Shown one piece after another: positions 56,148-64,000 of a stretch of 64,000 nt of DNA. Origin of the DNA: Paracoccaceae bacterium (GTDB lineage Bacteria > Pseudomonadota > Alphaproteobacteria > Rhodobacterales > Rhodobacteraceae); assembly GCA_018223125.1 (NCBI GenBank), contig JAAEZA010000020.1, forward strand, positions 1-64,000, written 5' to 3'. Within the stretch, counting starts at the first letter, position 1, and each line of letters starts with the position of its first letter. The translations under genes were made by a program, and so were the position numbers. The notes beneath the pieces are model-generated. The model searched no databases and was not told where the DNA came from. It saw only the letters and a program-made list of their open reading frames with translations.

Positions 56148-56459
56148 TCGGAAACTCCGTTTTACCTATTTCAAACTCGAATAGGTGCATGATCTGTCGA
56201 TCAAACACCGCGAACACGGCAGCCCGCACGAGTGTGAATGGGCTACCGCGGTTAAATTCCAGAGGATCGGGGCACAGGCCCGGATCTTGACCGCCAATGT
56301 ATGGCTAGAAACGATTCCCAAAGCAGACAATCGTAGCTGTGAACGCGCGTATAAGGGGAGTCGGCAAGCCTGTCAACAGGCGGGGGGACAGGCTGTCCGC
56401 AGGCAGCAAGAGTTAGCGCGCAGCGCCCTGCAAGGCAAGCCCGAGCATGCGGCCCGGGC
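56148..56459. other. Leader and promoter region of the str operon
   Basis: About 310 bases between rpsL and the nitroreductase gene. It contains the promoter at 56348-56376 and then about 200 bases of untranslated leader with no clear small frame. GC-rich repeats near the nitroreductase stop (GGCCCGGGCC) may end that transcript's reading region but are not a clear terminator. Confidence 0.55.
56348..56376 (-). promoter_or_regulatory. Strong sigma70 promoter of the str operon
   Basis: On the minus strand a perfect -35 TTGACA (56371-56376) and TATACG (56348-56353) are exactly 17 bases apart. It is the best-scoring promoter in the window by eye and suits a ribosomal operon. The GC content just after the -10 (CGCG) would favour stringent control, an inference. 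Confidence 0.8.
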
Positions 56460-57131
56460 CTAAAACCCGACGAAACGCGCCATATTTTCTACAGGCCGGC
56501 GGCGGGAAACCACGCTGTTGGCCTCAAAGCTGTCGTCCGGCCAGCCGAGCGCAACACAGGTCATAATCACCTGATCGTCGGGGATACCCGCATGTTCGCG
56601 CACCACGGGGGATTGCATGATCCCCTGCCCGTTGATGACCGATCCCAGTCCCTTGGACCACGCCGCCAGCACAAGCCCGTAGGTCACAGCCCCGAGATCA
56701 AAATGCGCAATCGTTCCGTCCACAAGATCCCGATCCAGACAGACCACCACGGACACGGGCGCATCAAACTGGCGGAAGCCGCGCATCACCCAGTCCTGCC
56801 GCTTTTCCTTGTCGTGGCGTTCGATCCCCATCGCCTCGAACAGTTGAATGGCGATTTCCACCTGACGGTCGCGGTGCACGCCTTCATAGGCGCCGTGATC
56901 AACGATCTCCCGAACAGGGGGCACCCCGCCGAGCATCCGCTCGGAATTGCCCTGCCGGACGGCCTCCAGCGGCTCGCCTGTCAGCACGTGAAAATGCCAC
57001 GGCTGGGTGTTCATAGAACTGGGCGCGCGGTTGGCCAGCGCGATGATCTCTTCAAGCAGTTCGCGCTGTATCGGTTCCTTCTTGAACCCGCGAATGCTGC
57101 GCCGTCCCTGCATTGCCTGTTCCAGATCCAT
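56460..57131 (-). CDS. Nitroreductase family flavoprotein
   Basis: A 223-residue FMN enzyme with the family start MDLEQAMQGRRSIRGFKKEPI (Arg pair for FMN phosphate), APSSMNTQPWHFHVLTGE, and DLGAVTYGLVLAAWSKGLGSVINGQ. It reduces nitro compounds, quinones or similar with NAD(P)H; the physiological substrate is not known. It lies upstream of the str promoter on the same strand and divergent from the hydroxylase-family gene. Confidence 0.9.
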   Translation of the reverse strand: MDLEQAMQGRRSIRGFKKEPIQRELLEEIIALANRAPSSMNTQPWHFHVLTGEPLEAVRQGNSERMLGGVPPVREIVDHGAYEGVHRDRQVEIAIQLFEAMGIERHDKEKRQDWVMRGFRQFDAPVSVVVCLDRDLVDGTIAHFDLGAVTYGLVLAAWSKGLGSVINGQGIMQSPVVREHAGIPDDQVIMTCVALGWPDDSFEANSVVSRRRPVENMARFVGF

Positions 57132-57294
57132 CGCACTTCTCCCTTTGTGTGTTGCAGAGAGTTTTTGCGGCGCGCGACAATCCCGTCAACACGGGAGGCA
57201 ATCCGGCGGCAAACTCCGTTACGTCCCTGCCCCCGCAGGCTTACCGCCAAGTCACCCCTGTTCAGAAAGACACTGCCGCAGTAGGCTTTTGCCT

Positions 57295-58065
57295 ATGGCC
57301 AGCATAGATCAACCCACACTATCCCCCGCCACCCGCGCCATCGGCTATCGCCTTGCGCTGCTTTATAGCCATTTCTCCATTCAGTTGATGACAGTGATCC
57401 TGCTGGGCGCAATCATCTTCACGGCGCTGAACTGGGAACCGGTGTTCCTGTTGTTGATCCCCGCAGGCATCGGCGGGCAGATGCTGACGGAATATTCCAT
57501 TCACCGGCACATCTTCCACCTGCCGCCGCCGCGCAACCAGCGCCTGTTCGATCTGCTCTATCTCTGCCACTACGGGCATCACGACTTTCCAACCAACACC
57601 AAGCTGTTCTTTGTGCCGATATGGTTCATGCTGCCGGTACTGGTGGCCGGTTTTCTGTTCTACTGGGCGATCTTTGCCCTGCTCGGTTTTGCCAGTGCAC
57701 TCCCCATGGCAGTGGCCTTCGTCTTTGTCGGCCATGTCCTGACCTTTCTGGGGTATGAGTGGTATCACATGACCGCACACCTCAACATTCGCAAATTCGC
57801 GCCGGAAGTGGCCGTGACCCGCCGCCACAACATCCATCACTTCAAGGATTTCACCCGCATGTTCCATGTCAGCTACGGCGGGCAGATTATCGACCGTGCG
57901 ATGGGAACCGCGATTGATCCGGACACCCGCGAGCGCCTGTCCCGTTCCGAGTTTATCCGCACCTTGGGTATGAAACCGGACGATCCCCGCCTGATCCGTG
58001 CACGGGAGCGGTTCGCGGGCAGGCTCGGCCTGACGGAACGGCAGTTGCAATCTGCTCGGCGCTGA
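57295..58065 (+). CDS. Fatty acid hydroxylase/sterol desaturase family membrane protein
   Basis: A 256-residue membrane di-iron protein with His clusters HRHIFH, HYGHH, GHVLTFLGYEWYH and HNIHH. Hydrophobic spans lie at about 30-45, 50-63, 103-125 and 130-155. It resembles the fatty acid 2-hydroxylase or carotenoid-hydroxylase branch more than the argB-linked paralogue does. ATG at 57295 is preceded by AGTAGG; an open frame up to 57007 is antisense to the nitroreductase gene. Confidence 0.85.
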   Translation: MASIDQPTLSPATRAIGYRLALLYSHFSIQLMTVILLGAIIFTALNWEPVFLLLIPAGIGGQMLTEYSIHRHIFHLPPPRNQRLFDLLYLCHYGHHDFPTNTKLFFVPIWFMLPVLVAGFLFYWAIFALLGFASALPMAVAFVFVGHVLTFLGYEWYHMTAHLNIRKFAPEVAVTRRHNIHHFKDFTRMFHVSYGGQIIDRAMGTAIDPDTRERLSRSEFIRTLGMKPDDPRLIRARERFAGRLGLTERQLQSARR

Positions 58066-58145
58066 ACGCCGCCGCCTGTCACAAACTGCCTGTTTCACGT
58101 GAAAAGACAATCCGCTAGGCTGTTTCCAAAGCGAAAGGATTCCTT

Positions 58146-59309
58146 ATGCCGATCATCAACCGGATTTCCGAATTTCACACCGACATGACAGAATGGCGCC
58201 GCCATTTGCATTCCATTCCCGAACTGGATTTCGACCTGCCGAAGACTTCTGCTTTTGTTGCAGAGAAGCTCCGCAGCTTCGGGGTTGATGAATTACATGA
58301 AGGGATCGCACAAACCGGCATGGTCGCCATCATCAACGGCCAGTCGGACGGGCCGACCATTGGCCTGCGGGCCGATATGGACGCCCTGCCCCTGAGCGAA
58401 AACAAGGACCATCCCCATAAATCCACACATGACGGAAAGATGCACGCCTGCGGGCATGACGGTCATACCGCCATGTTGCTGGGCGCGGCGCGCTATCTGG
58501 CGGAAACCCGCAATTTTTCGGGTCGCGTTGCGCTGATTTTCCAGCCAGCCGAAGAAGGCAGCGGCGGTGGGCGGGTCATGTGTGAAGAAGGCATCATGGA
58601 CCGTTTCCACATCACACAGGTCTATGGCATCCACAATATGCCCGGTGTGGCAGTTGGCACATTTGCACTGAATTCCGGCGCACTGCTGGCGGCGGCAGAT
58701 ACGTTCACAATCAATATCAACGGGTCCGGCGGCCACGGAGCGCAGCCGGAAAACACCAAAGACCCGCTGATTGCCGGTGTGTCACTGGTGCAAGCGCTGC
58801 AGACCATATCCTCGCGAAATCTGGGCGGGCTGGACCGCGCGGTGATCTCTGTCGGGGAATTCGTGTCGGGCACAGCCAATAACATCGTACCGGACACTGC
58901 CTATATCTGCGGAACGGTGCGCACCTTTGACAAAGAGGTTCAGGCCACCATCGCCAAACGGATGCAGGCAATCTGTGACGGTATCGCGGCGACCTTTGAT
59001 GTAGAGGTCAATCTGGACTTCGAGTACGGCTACCCCCCCACGATCAACCACGCTGCAAATGCGGAGATGGCCGCAGAAGTGGCCCGCTCCATTGTCGGAG
59101 AGTCGCTGGTGAATGCGGACACCAGACCGATCCTCCCCGCGGAGGATTTTGCCTATATGCTGGAAGAACGCCCCGGCGCCTATCTGTTTCTCGGACAGGG
59201 GGACACCGCGCCGGTGCATCATCCCGACTATGATTTCAACGACGACATCGCCCCCATCGGCGCAAGCTTTTTCGCCAAGATGGTGGAAACGCTACAACCC
59301 AGAGGCTGA
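58146..59309 (+). CDS. M20 family amidohydrolase (hippurate hydrolase/IAA-amino acid hydrolase type)
   Basis: A 387-residue M20D peptidase. ADMDALPL holds the first Asp, HACGHDGHTAML the Cys and His ligands, QPAEEGSGGG the catalytic Glu, GIHNMPG a metal His, and GSGGHGAQPENT the dimer-domain His. It cleaves N-acyl amino acids such as hippurate or acetylated compounds; the exact substrate is unknown. GAAAGGA lies before the ATG. A second, longer AbgB-like member is at 16568. Confidence 0.93.
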   Translation: MPIINRISEFHTDMTEWRRHLHSIPELDFDLPKTSAFVAEKLRSFGVDELHEGIAQTGMVAIINGQSDGPTIGLRADMDALPLSENKDHPHKSTHDGKMHACGHDGHTAMLLGAARYLAETRNFSGRVALIFQPAEEGSGGGRVMCEEGIMDRFHITQVYGIHNMPGVAVGTFALNSGALLAAADTFTININGSGGHGAQPENTKDPLIAGVSLVQALQTISSRNLGGLDRAVISVGEFVSGTANNIVPDTAYICGTVRTFDKEVQATIAKRMQAICDGIAATFDVEVNLDFEYGYPPTINHAANAEMAAEVARSIVGESLVNADTRPILPAEDFAYMLEERPGAYLFLGQGDTAPVHHPDYDFNDDIAPIGASFFAKMVETLQPRG

Positions 59310-59315
59310 CGGCGC

Positions 59316-59335
59316 GGGGCGGTTCCTACCGCCCC
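59316..59335. terminator. Short stem-loop between convergent amidohydrolase and glycosyltransferase genes
   Basis: GGGGCGGT and ACCGCCCC form a perfect 8-bp stem around four bases. It overlaps the stop of the minus-strand gene. There is no T-run, so termination is likely but weak. Confidence 0.45.
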
Positions 59336-60141
59336 CAGCGTTCCAGTTCCGTGCGTTTCAGATCAAAGGCGGTGCGCAACTGCACGTCTACTTCTGTCTG
59401 TCCCAGCAGCTTGGTTTCGCCGGTGAACTCGGGCTTGCTGTCATTGTCGCGGTGGATGGTGCGCAGCCAGCTCGGGCAGTCCACATCCGAAAACGTAGTA
59501 AAAAAGGCAGGTAGCTTGCGGTGGTTGCGGGAATAGATGTTTTCCTGTGCACCGGTCCGCGTGATCATCGCCGTCCCCACAGAAAGAGGCGTGCGTTCCA
59601 CGGCATCAAAGATATGGTTCTTCTGCTGGCCGATTTTCAGGTAAAGCCCCCGATTGAAACTGATCACCACCGGCGCGGCATCGTCCTTGATCTGCGCCAG
59701 CTTTACAGCACGGCTGCGCACCCTTTCGATAAAGCGGGTGTCGATCATATCATCGTCGTCCAGCCGGAAGGAGGTAAAGTAATCCGCGCCTGTGTCCTGT
59801 AGCGCATCATAGCAACTGCGGATTGCGCGGAACTGGGGCATGAAGGGTTTGGCGACCACCTGACCCGGTGCCCATCCGGCCACCAGATCCCGAAGCCGGT
59901 CCTTATAGTTTTGCGGCAGGCTTTGGGTAATCAGGAATACGATTTTGAAGTCCTGATCGGTCTGGTATTTCAGACTGCGCAGCGCAAAATCCTCAAACAG
60001 GCGGAACCGGCGTTCCATTCGTTCAGGGGCATAGATCATCGCCTCCTGATCATCCTGACTGTCATGACTGTGGGCAAAGCCCCCCTTGGAAATATAGGAG
60101 AAGCGCATCACGCCGACGATCTGGTTTTTATCCGCTGTCAA
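59326..60141 (-). CDS. Putative rhamnosyl transferase-family glycosyltransferase
   Basis: A 271-residue protein of the putative rhamnosyl transferase family (GT-A-like). It has GVMRFSYISKGGF at the start, a short helix with EERF-like ERMERRFRLFEDFALRSLKYQT, VVAKPFMPQFRAI, and the acidic metal motif SFRLDDDDMIDTRFIE (about 130-145). It probably moves a sugar to a cell-surface polymer or small molecule. It is divergent from a paralogue with the same plan. Confidence 0.8.
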   Translation of the reverse strand: MTADKNQIVGVMRFSYISKGGFAHSHDSQDDQEAMIYAPERMERRFRLFEDFALRSLKYQTDQDFKIVFLITQSLPQNYKDRLRDLVAGWAPGQVVAKPFMPQFRAIRSCYDALQDTGADYFTSFRLDDDDMIDTRFIERVRSRAVKLAQIKDDAAPVVISFNRGLYLKIGQQKNHIFDAVERTPLSVGTAMITRTGAQENIYSRNHRKLPAFFTTFSDVDCPSWLRTIHRDNDSKPEFTGETKLLGQTEVDVQLRTAFDLKRTELERWGR

Positions 60142-60264
60142 AATTCACCCCTTACGCAACTGCAAGTAACCTATCGCCAAAACGCCACGGATCAAATGCT
60201 TAGCAGAAACTCTTGAGTTTTTCTTCCTGCGCCCCCTAAACTCGGGGAATTCCAGGGAGTTAAT

Positions 60265-61065
60265 ATGCAGATCATCGGCTTGACGCGGTTTTCCTTTGCA
60301 ACCATTGGCGGCTTCCAGATCCAGCGGGACACGCTGGAAGACCTTACCGCCTATCTTTATTCGGAACAGCGGATGGAAGAGCGGTTCACCTATTTCGAAC
60401 ATCTCTGCCTGCCCGCACTCAAACGGCAGACCCATCCCGATTTTACCCTCGCGGTACTCGCCTGTAGTGAAATGCCCGCGCGGTATCTGGACCGTTTGCA
60501 AGACCTTTTGGCGGATCTGCCCCAAGCGCGGCTGTTCGTGCGCCCCCCTGCCAACCACCGCGCCGTGATGGAAGAGATCATCGGCCTGTGCAAACGGGAT
60601 GGCGCGGACTGGATTGCCCATTTCCGCATGGATGATGACGACGCTGTGGCGTTGAATTTCATCGAGGATGTCCATGATCTGTTCCCGCGCCTGCGGCCGA
60701 TGGCGGACCTGAAGCAACAACTCGGGCTGGATTACACCAACGGTTATGCCCTGCGCAAAGGGGCCAAAGGACTGGAAATCAACACAAGGCAAAAGGCAAA
60801 CTGGACGCCTGCACAGGTGATCTTCCTTCCGGCAAGTGACACGCGGACCCATGTGCATCTGCCCCACCAGAAGCTGAACCAGCTTATTCCGACGGTCACC
60901 ATGCCCCAGCCGCTGATGTTTGTACGTACACAGAACGGTTCAAACGATTCCGGCGATGTTTTCCCGAAACACTTCACCCCGATGGAGGATGAACACCGCC
61001 GCAAGCTGAAGTTCCGTTTCGGGGTGAATGTCAAAGAATTCCGGCAGGCCATAGAGAGCCTTTGA
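60265..61065 (+). CDS. Putative rhamnosyl transferase-family glycosyltransferase, paralogue
   Basis: A 266-residue relative of the divergent neighbour. GLTRFSFATIGGF, EQRMEERFTYFEHLCLPALKRQT, ARLFVRPPANHRAVMEE and the DxD-type HFRMDDDDAVALNFIED (about 115-131) align by eye with it. The two genes look like an old duplication. It ends just before the rpoC terminator. The substrate is unknown. Confidence 0.8.
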   Translation: MQIIGLTRFSFATIGGFQIQRDTLEDLTAYLYSEQRMEERFTYFEHLCLPALKRQTHPDFTLAVLACSEMPARYLDRLQDLLADLPQARLFVRPPANHRAVMEEIIGLCKRDGADWIAHFRMDDDDAVALNFIEDVHDLFPRLRPMADLKQQLGLDYTNGYALRKGAKGLEINTRQKANWTPAQVIFLPASDTRTHVHLPHQKLNQLIPTVTMPQPLMFVRTQNGSNDSGDVFPKHFTPMEDEHRRKLKFRFGVNVKEFRQAIESL

Positions 61066-61070
61066 AATGC

Positions 61071-61097
61071 AAAAGCCCGACCAGATGGCCGGGCTTT
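61071..61097. terminator. Bidirectional terminator after rpoC
   Basis: AAAAGCCCG and CGGGCTTT pair around a short GC-rich loop, with A and T tracts outside. It separates the convergent glycosyltransferase gene and rpoC. Confidence 0.82.
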
Positions 61098-61119
61098 CGC
61101 GATTCTATGAGGCTGGAAA

Positions 61120-64000
61120 TCAGCTTGGCTGTTCGGTGCCGTCACCGCCGTCACCAAAGCCCACGCCCAGATCTTCACCCATAACACCGTCAGCGGCGTC
61201 AGCGGCATCGAAACCGGACATGTTGTCGTCACCGACAGGACCAAGCAGTGCCGCAGCTTCTTCTGCTGCTGCCTTGTTTTCCTCGATCACCTTGCTGTCA
61301 CGATCAGACGCGATCCGCTTGATCTGATGGGTTGCCCCACCTGTACCAGCCGGGATCAGACGACCCACGATCACGTTCTCTTTCAGGCCGATCAGCTTGT
61401 CACGTTTGCCCTGAACCGAAGCTTCGGTCAGAACCCGCGTGGTTTCCTGGAACGACGCAGCCGAGATGAAAGAGCGTGTCTGCAGCGATGCCTTGGTGAT
61501 ACCCAGAAGGATCGGACCGCCTTTTGCCGGCTCCAGACCTTTGGCTTCCGCCTTGGCATTCACTTCGTCAAACTCTGCCTTGTCGACCTGCTCACCCTTC
61601 AACAGGGTGGTGCCACCGGAATGGGAAACTTCCCATTTCTGCAGCATCTGGCGCACGATCACTTCGATATGCTTATCGTTGATCTTAACACCTTGCAGAC
61701 GATACACGTCCTGAACTTCGTCGATCATATAATCGGCCAGAGCCTCGACACCCATAATGTTCAGGATGTCATGGGGCGCCGGATTGCCGTCCATGATGTA
61801 TTCGCCCTTCTGGATGAAATCACCTTCCTGAACAGGAATGTGTTTCCCTTTGGGCACCATGTATTCTACCGGCTCCAGGCTTTCGTCCGCTGGCTCGATA
61901 GAGATGCGACGCTTGTTCTTGTAGTCGCGGCCAAAGCGCACGTAACCGTCGATTTCGGCGATGATCGCGTGGTCTTTCGGACGACGGGCTTCGAACAGTT
62001 CGGCAACACGCGGCAGACCACCGGTGATGTCTTTTGTTTTAGCACCTTCGCGCGGGATACGCGCAACAACGTCACCGGCTTTGACGTCCTGACCGTCTTC
62101 AACGGACAGAATCGCATCGACCGACATGGCATAGGACACAGGGTTGCCTGCATCATTGCGCACCGGATCGCCGTTTTCATCCATGACGATGATTTCAGGC
62201 TTCAGATCATTGCCTTTCGGCGCAGAACGCCAGTCGGTTACGATCTTCTGGCTGATACCAGTTGCGTCATCGGTTTCGTCACGAACCGAAATACCGGCTG
62301 TCAGGTCAACAAACTTGGTTGTACCGTCTTTCTCGGCAATGATCGGCAGCGTGTAGGGGTCCCATTCATAGAGCTTGTCGCCCCGTGAAACCTTATCCCC
62401 GTCCTTCACCATGATTTTTGTACCATAGCTCAGCTTGTGGGACGCACGCTCGACACCGTGTTCGTCGATGATCACGACCTCTACACTCCGGCCCATGACG
62501 ATCATTTCACCGTCACGGTTTTTCAGAATGTTCGGGTTGCGCAGATCGACTGTACCGTCAACGCTGGCTTCCTGGAAGGACTGCTGACCACCCTGCGCAA
62601 TACCGCCGATGTGGAAGGTCCGCATTGTCAGCTGTGTACCGGGTTCACCGATGGACTGCGCTGCGATAATGCCTACAGCCTCGCCCGGGTTCACTTGCGT
62701 ACCCCGTGCCAGATCGCGGCCGTAACAGGTCGCACAGATACCGTCTTCGGCTTCACAGGTCAGCGGCGAGCGGATCTGCATGGTGTTAATGCCGGAGTTT
62801 TCGATCAGGTCGGCCATGCGTTCGTCGATCAGTTCCCCCCGCGGGCAGATCAGCTCTCCGGTGGCGGGATTGAGGATATCCTCGTTGGTAACGCGGCCCA
62901 GGATGCGCTCGGACAGGGAAGCAACAACCTCACCGTCGTTAACAGCAGCCGTTGCCGTGATCCCGCGCTCGGTGCCACAGTCGATTTCCCGCACGATACA
63001 GTCCTGCGCAACGTCAACCAGACGCCGTGTCAGATAACCGGAGTTCGCTGTTTTCAAAGCGGTATCTGCCAGACCCTTACGGGCACCGTGGGTGGAGTTG
63101 AAGTACTCCAGAACGGTCAGACCTTCTTTAAAGTTCGAGATAATCGGCGTTTCGATGATCTCGCCGTTCGGCTTGGCCATCAGACCGCGCATACCGCCCA
63201 GCTGTTTCATCTGTGCAGGGGAACCCCGCGCACCGGAGTGCGCCATCATGTAAACGCTGTTCGGTTCTTCTTCGGCGCCTGCATCGTCCACTTTCATGGC
63301 CGAAATATCGCCCATCATGGCATCCGCAACCGCGTCGGAACACTTGGACCAGCTGTCGACAACTTTGTTGTACTTCTCGCCCTGAGTAATCAGACCGTCG
63401 AGATACTGTTGTTCGAATTCCTTCACCTGATCACGGGTATCGTTCACGATCGCCCATTTGCTGTCAGGGATAACCATGTCGTCCTTGCCGAAGGAAATAC
63501 CGGCCTTGAAGGCTTCACGGAAACCAAGGGTCATGATCTGGTCACAGAAGATAACCGATTCCTTCTGACCGCAATAACGGTAGACGGTATCAATGACTTC
63601 ACCCACTTCTTTCTTCCGCAGCAGACGGTTGACGATGTCAAACGGTGCTTTGGCGTTCAGAGGCAGCATGGCGCCCAGACGGACACGGCCCGGCGTGGTT
63701 TCATAGCGTACAAAGATGGTGTTACCTTCTTCGTCCACCTGCTCCATCCGGCAGTTGATCTTGGTGTGCAGGTGCACAATGCCCGCGTCCAGCGCATGGT
63801 TCACTTCCTGTTCGGAAGCGAAGGTCATGCCTTGGCCTTTCATGCCCTCACGTTCCATCGTGATGTAGTAAAGACCCAAAATCATGTCCTGAGAAGGAAC
63901 GATGATCGGCTTACCGTTGGCAGGCGACAGAACGTTGTTGGTGGACATCATCAGAACACGCGCTTCCAGCTGGGCCTCAAGGCTCAGCGGAACGTGAACC
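61120..64000 (-). CDS. rpoC: DNA-directed RNA polymerase subunit beta', C-terminal part
   Basis: The last 959 residues of RpoC are visible; the gene continues past the right edge. The visible frame starts [22 protein letters not shown], just after the active-site region. It includes the secondary-channel and trigger-loop parts ([47 protein letters not shown]), the second zinc site ([19 protein letters not shown]) and the C-terminal omega-binding part ([39 protein letters not shown]). An acidic, Gly-rich end follows. It closes the rpoBC unit upstream of the str operon, as in many alphaproteobacteria, but with five other genes between. Confidence 0.97.
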   Translation of the reverse strand, partial: VHVPLSLEAQLEARVLMMSTNNVLSPANGKPIIVPSQDMILGLYYITMEREGMKGQGMTFASEQEVNHALDAGIVHLHTKINCRMEQVDEEGNTIFVRYETTPGRVRLGAMLPLNAKAPFDIVNRLLRKKEVGEVIDTVYRYCGQKESVIFCDQIMTLGFREAFKAGISFGKDDMVIPDSKWAIVNDTRDQVKEFEQQYLDGLITQGEKYNKVVDSWSKCSDAVADAMMGDISAMKVDDAGAEEEPNSVYMMAHSGARGSPAQMKQLGGMRGLMAKPNGEIIETPIISNFKEGLTVLEYFNSTHGARKGLADTALKTANSGYLTRRLVDVAQDCIVREIDCGTERGITATAAVNDGEVVASLSERILGRVTNEDILNPATGELICPRGELIDERMADLIENSGINTMQIRSPLTCEAEDGICATCYGRDLARGTQVNPGEAVGIIAAQSIGEPGTQLTMRTFHIGGIAQGGQQSFQEASVDGTVDLRNPNILKNRDGEMIVMGRSVEVVIIDEHGVERASHKLSYGTKIMVKDGDKVSRGDKLYEWDPYTLPIIAEKDGTTKFVDLTAGISVRDETDDATGISQKIVTDWRSAPKGNDLKPEIIVMDENGDPVRNDAGNPVSYAMSVDAILSVEDGQDVKAGDVVARIPREGAKTKDITGGLPRVAELFEARRPKDHAIIAEIDGYVRFGRDYKNKRRISIEPADESLEPVEYMVPKGKHIPVQEGDFIQKGEYIMDGNPAPHDILNIMGVEALADYMIDEVQDVYRLQGVKINDKHIEVIVRQMLQKWEVSHSGGTTLLKGEQVDKAEFDEVNAKAEAKGLEPAKGGPILLGITKASLQTRSFISAASFQETTRVLTEASVQGKRDKLIGLKENVIVGRLIPAGTGGATHQIKRIASDRDSKVIEENKAAAEEAAALLGPVGDDNMSGFDAADAADGVMGEDLGVGFGDGGDGTEQPS

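Overview
The window is chromosomal DNA of an alphaproteobacterium, most likely a marine Rhodobacterales (Roseobacter-group) species. The evidence is the GC-rich coding, a Bzt/Aap-type amino-acid ABC transporter, an ATP12 chaperone gene, a homogentisate (hmg) cluster of the roseobacter type, 391-392-residue EF-Tu, a long Ala/Glu tail on ribosomal protein L3, and the sequences of the ribosomal proteins themselves. No species can be named from the sequence alone.

Layout. 1-1038: the C-terminal end of a phage-type integrase and about 870 bases with no convincing gene, probably the edge of an integrated element. 1039-4442: accA, a membrane-anchored beta-helix protein and a metallophosphoesterase. 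4464-12779: a homogentisate catabolic locus. On the minus strand are hmgA, a tiny membrane ORF, fumarylacetoacetase, an MBL-fold hydrolase, a small membrane protein, a DinB protein, an FAD monooxygenase and a DUF2783 protein. A SAM methyltransferase precedes hmgA, and a MarR-type regulator with maleylacetoacetate isomerase runs divergently. The hmgA promoter carries a perfect inverted repeat between its -35 and -10 boxes, and half of that repeat recurs in front of the regulator. 12889-18031: an SDR enzyme, argB with three coupled small genes, and an AbgB-like amidohydrolase. 18044-22558: the four bzt genes for acidic and amide amino-acid uptake. 22863-26950: ATP12, an RluC-type pseudouridine synthase, crcB, a degenerate BLUF-like gene and rarA.

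27109-56147: almost the whole translation superlocus on the minus strand, in the order rpsL-rpsG-fusA-tuf-rpsJ-rplC-rplD-rplW / rplB-rpsS-rplV-rpsC-rplP / rpmC-rpsQ-rplN-rplX-rplE-rpsN-rpsH-rplF-rplR-rpsE-rpmD / rplO-secY-adk / rpsM-rpsK-rpoA-rplQ. Slashes mark four places where unrelated genes interrupt the usual S10-spc-alpha order: an RTX protein; a symporter with an oxygenase-like protein and a lipoprotein; a LysR regulator with a methyltransferase and a Cys/His-rich secreted peptide; and a TrkA/TrkH potassium uptake pair. Terminators lie at the breaks, and each downstream block has a candidate sigma70 promoter of its own, so the locus probably works as several transcription units. Short GTAG-headed REP palindromes (five copies of one type, and an inverted pair of a second type) sit just 3' of minus-strand genes in this region.

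56460-64000: a nitroreductase, a second fatty-acid/sterol hydroxylase-family protein, an M20 amidohydrolase, two related glycosyltransferases, and the C-terminal two thirds of rpoC running off the right edge.

Most of the window is ordinary housekeeping DNA. The least expected things are the fragmented ribosomal operon with its REP elements, the operator inside the hmgA promoter, and a few small or divergent proteins (secreted CCH/HCH peptide, lipoprotein with a possible Cys-His-Asp triad, MBL hydrolase with an altered metal motif).
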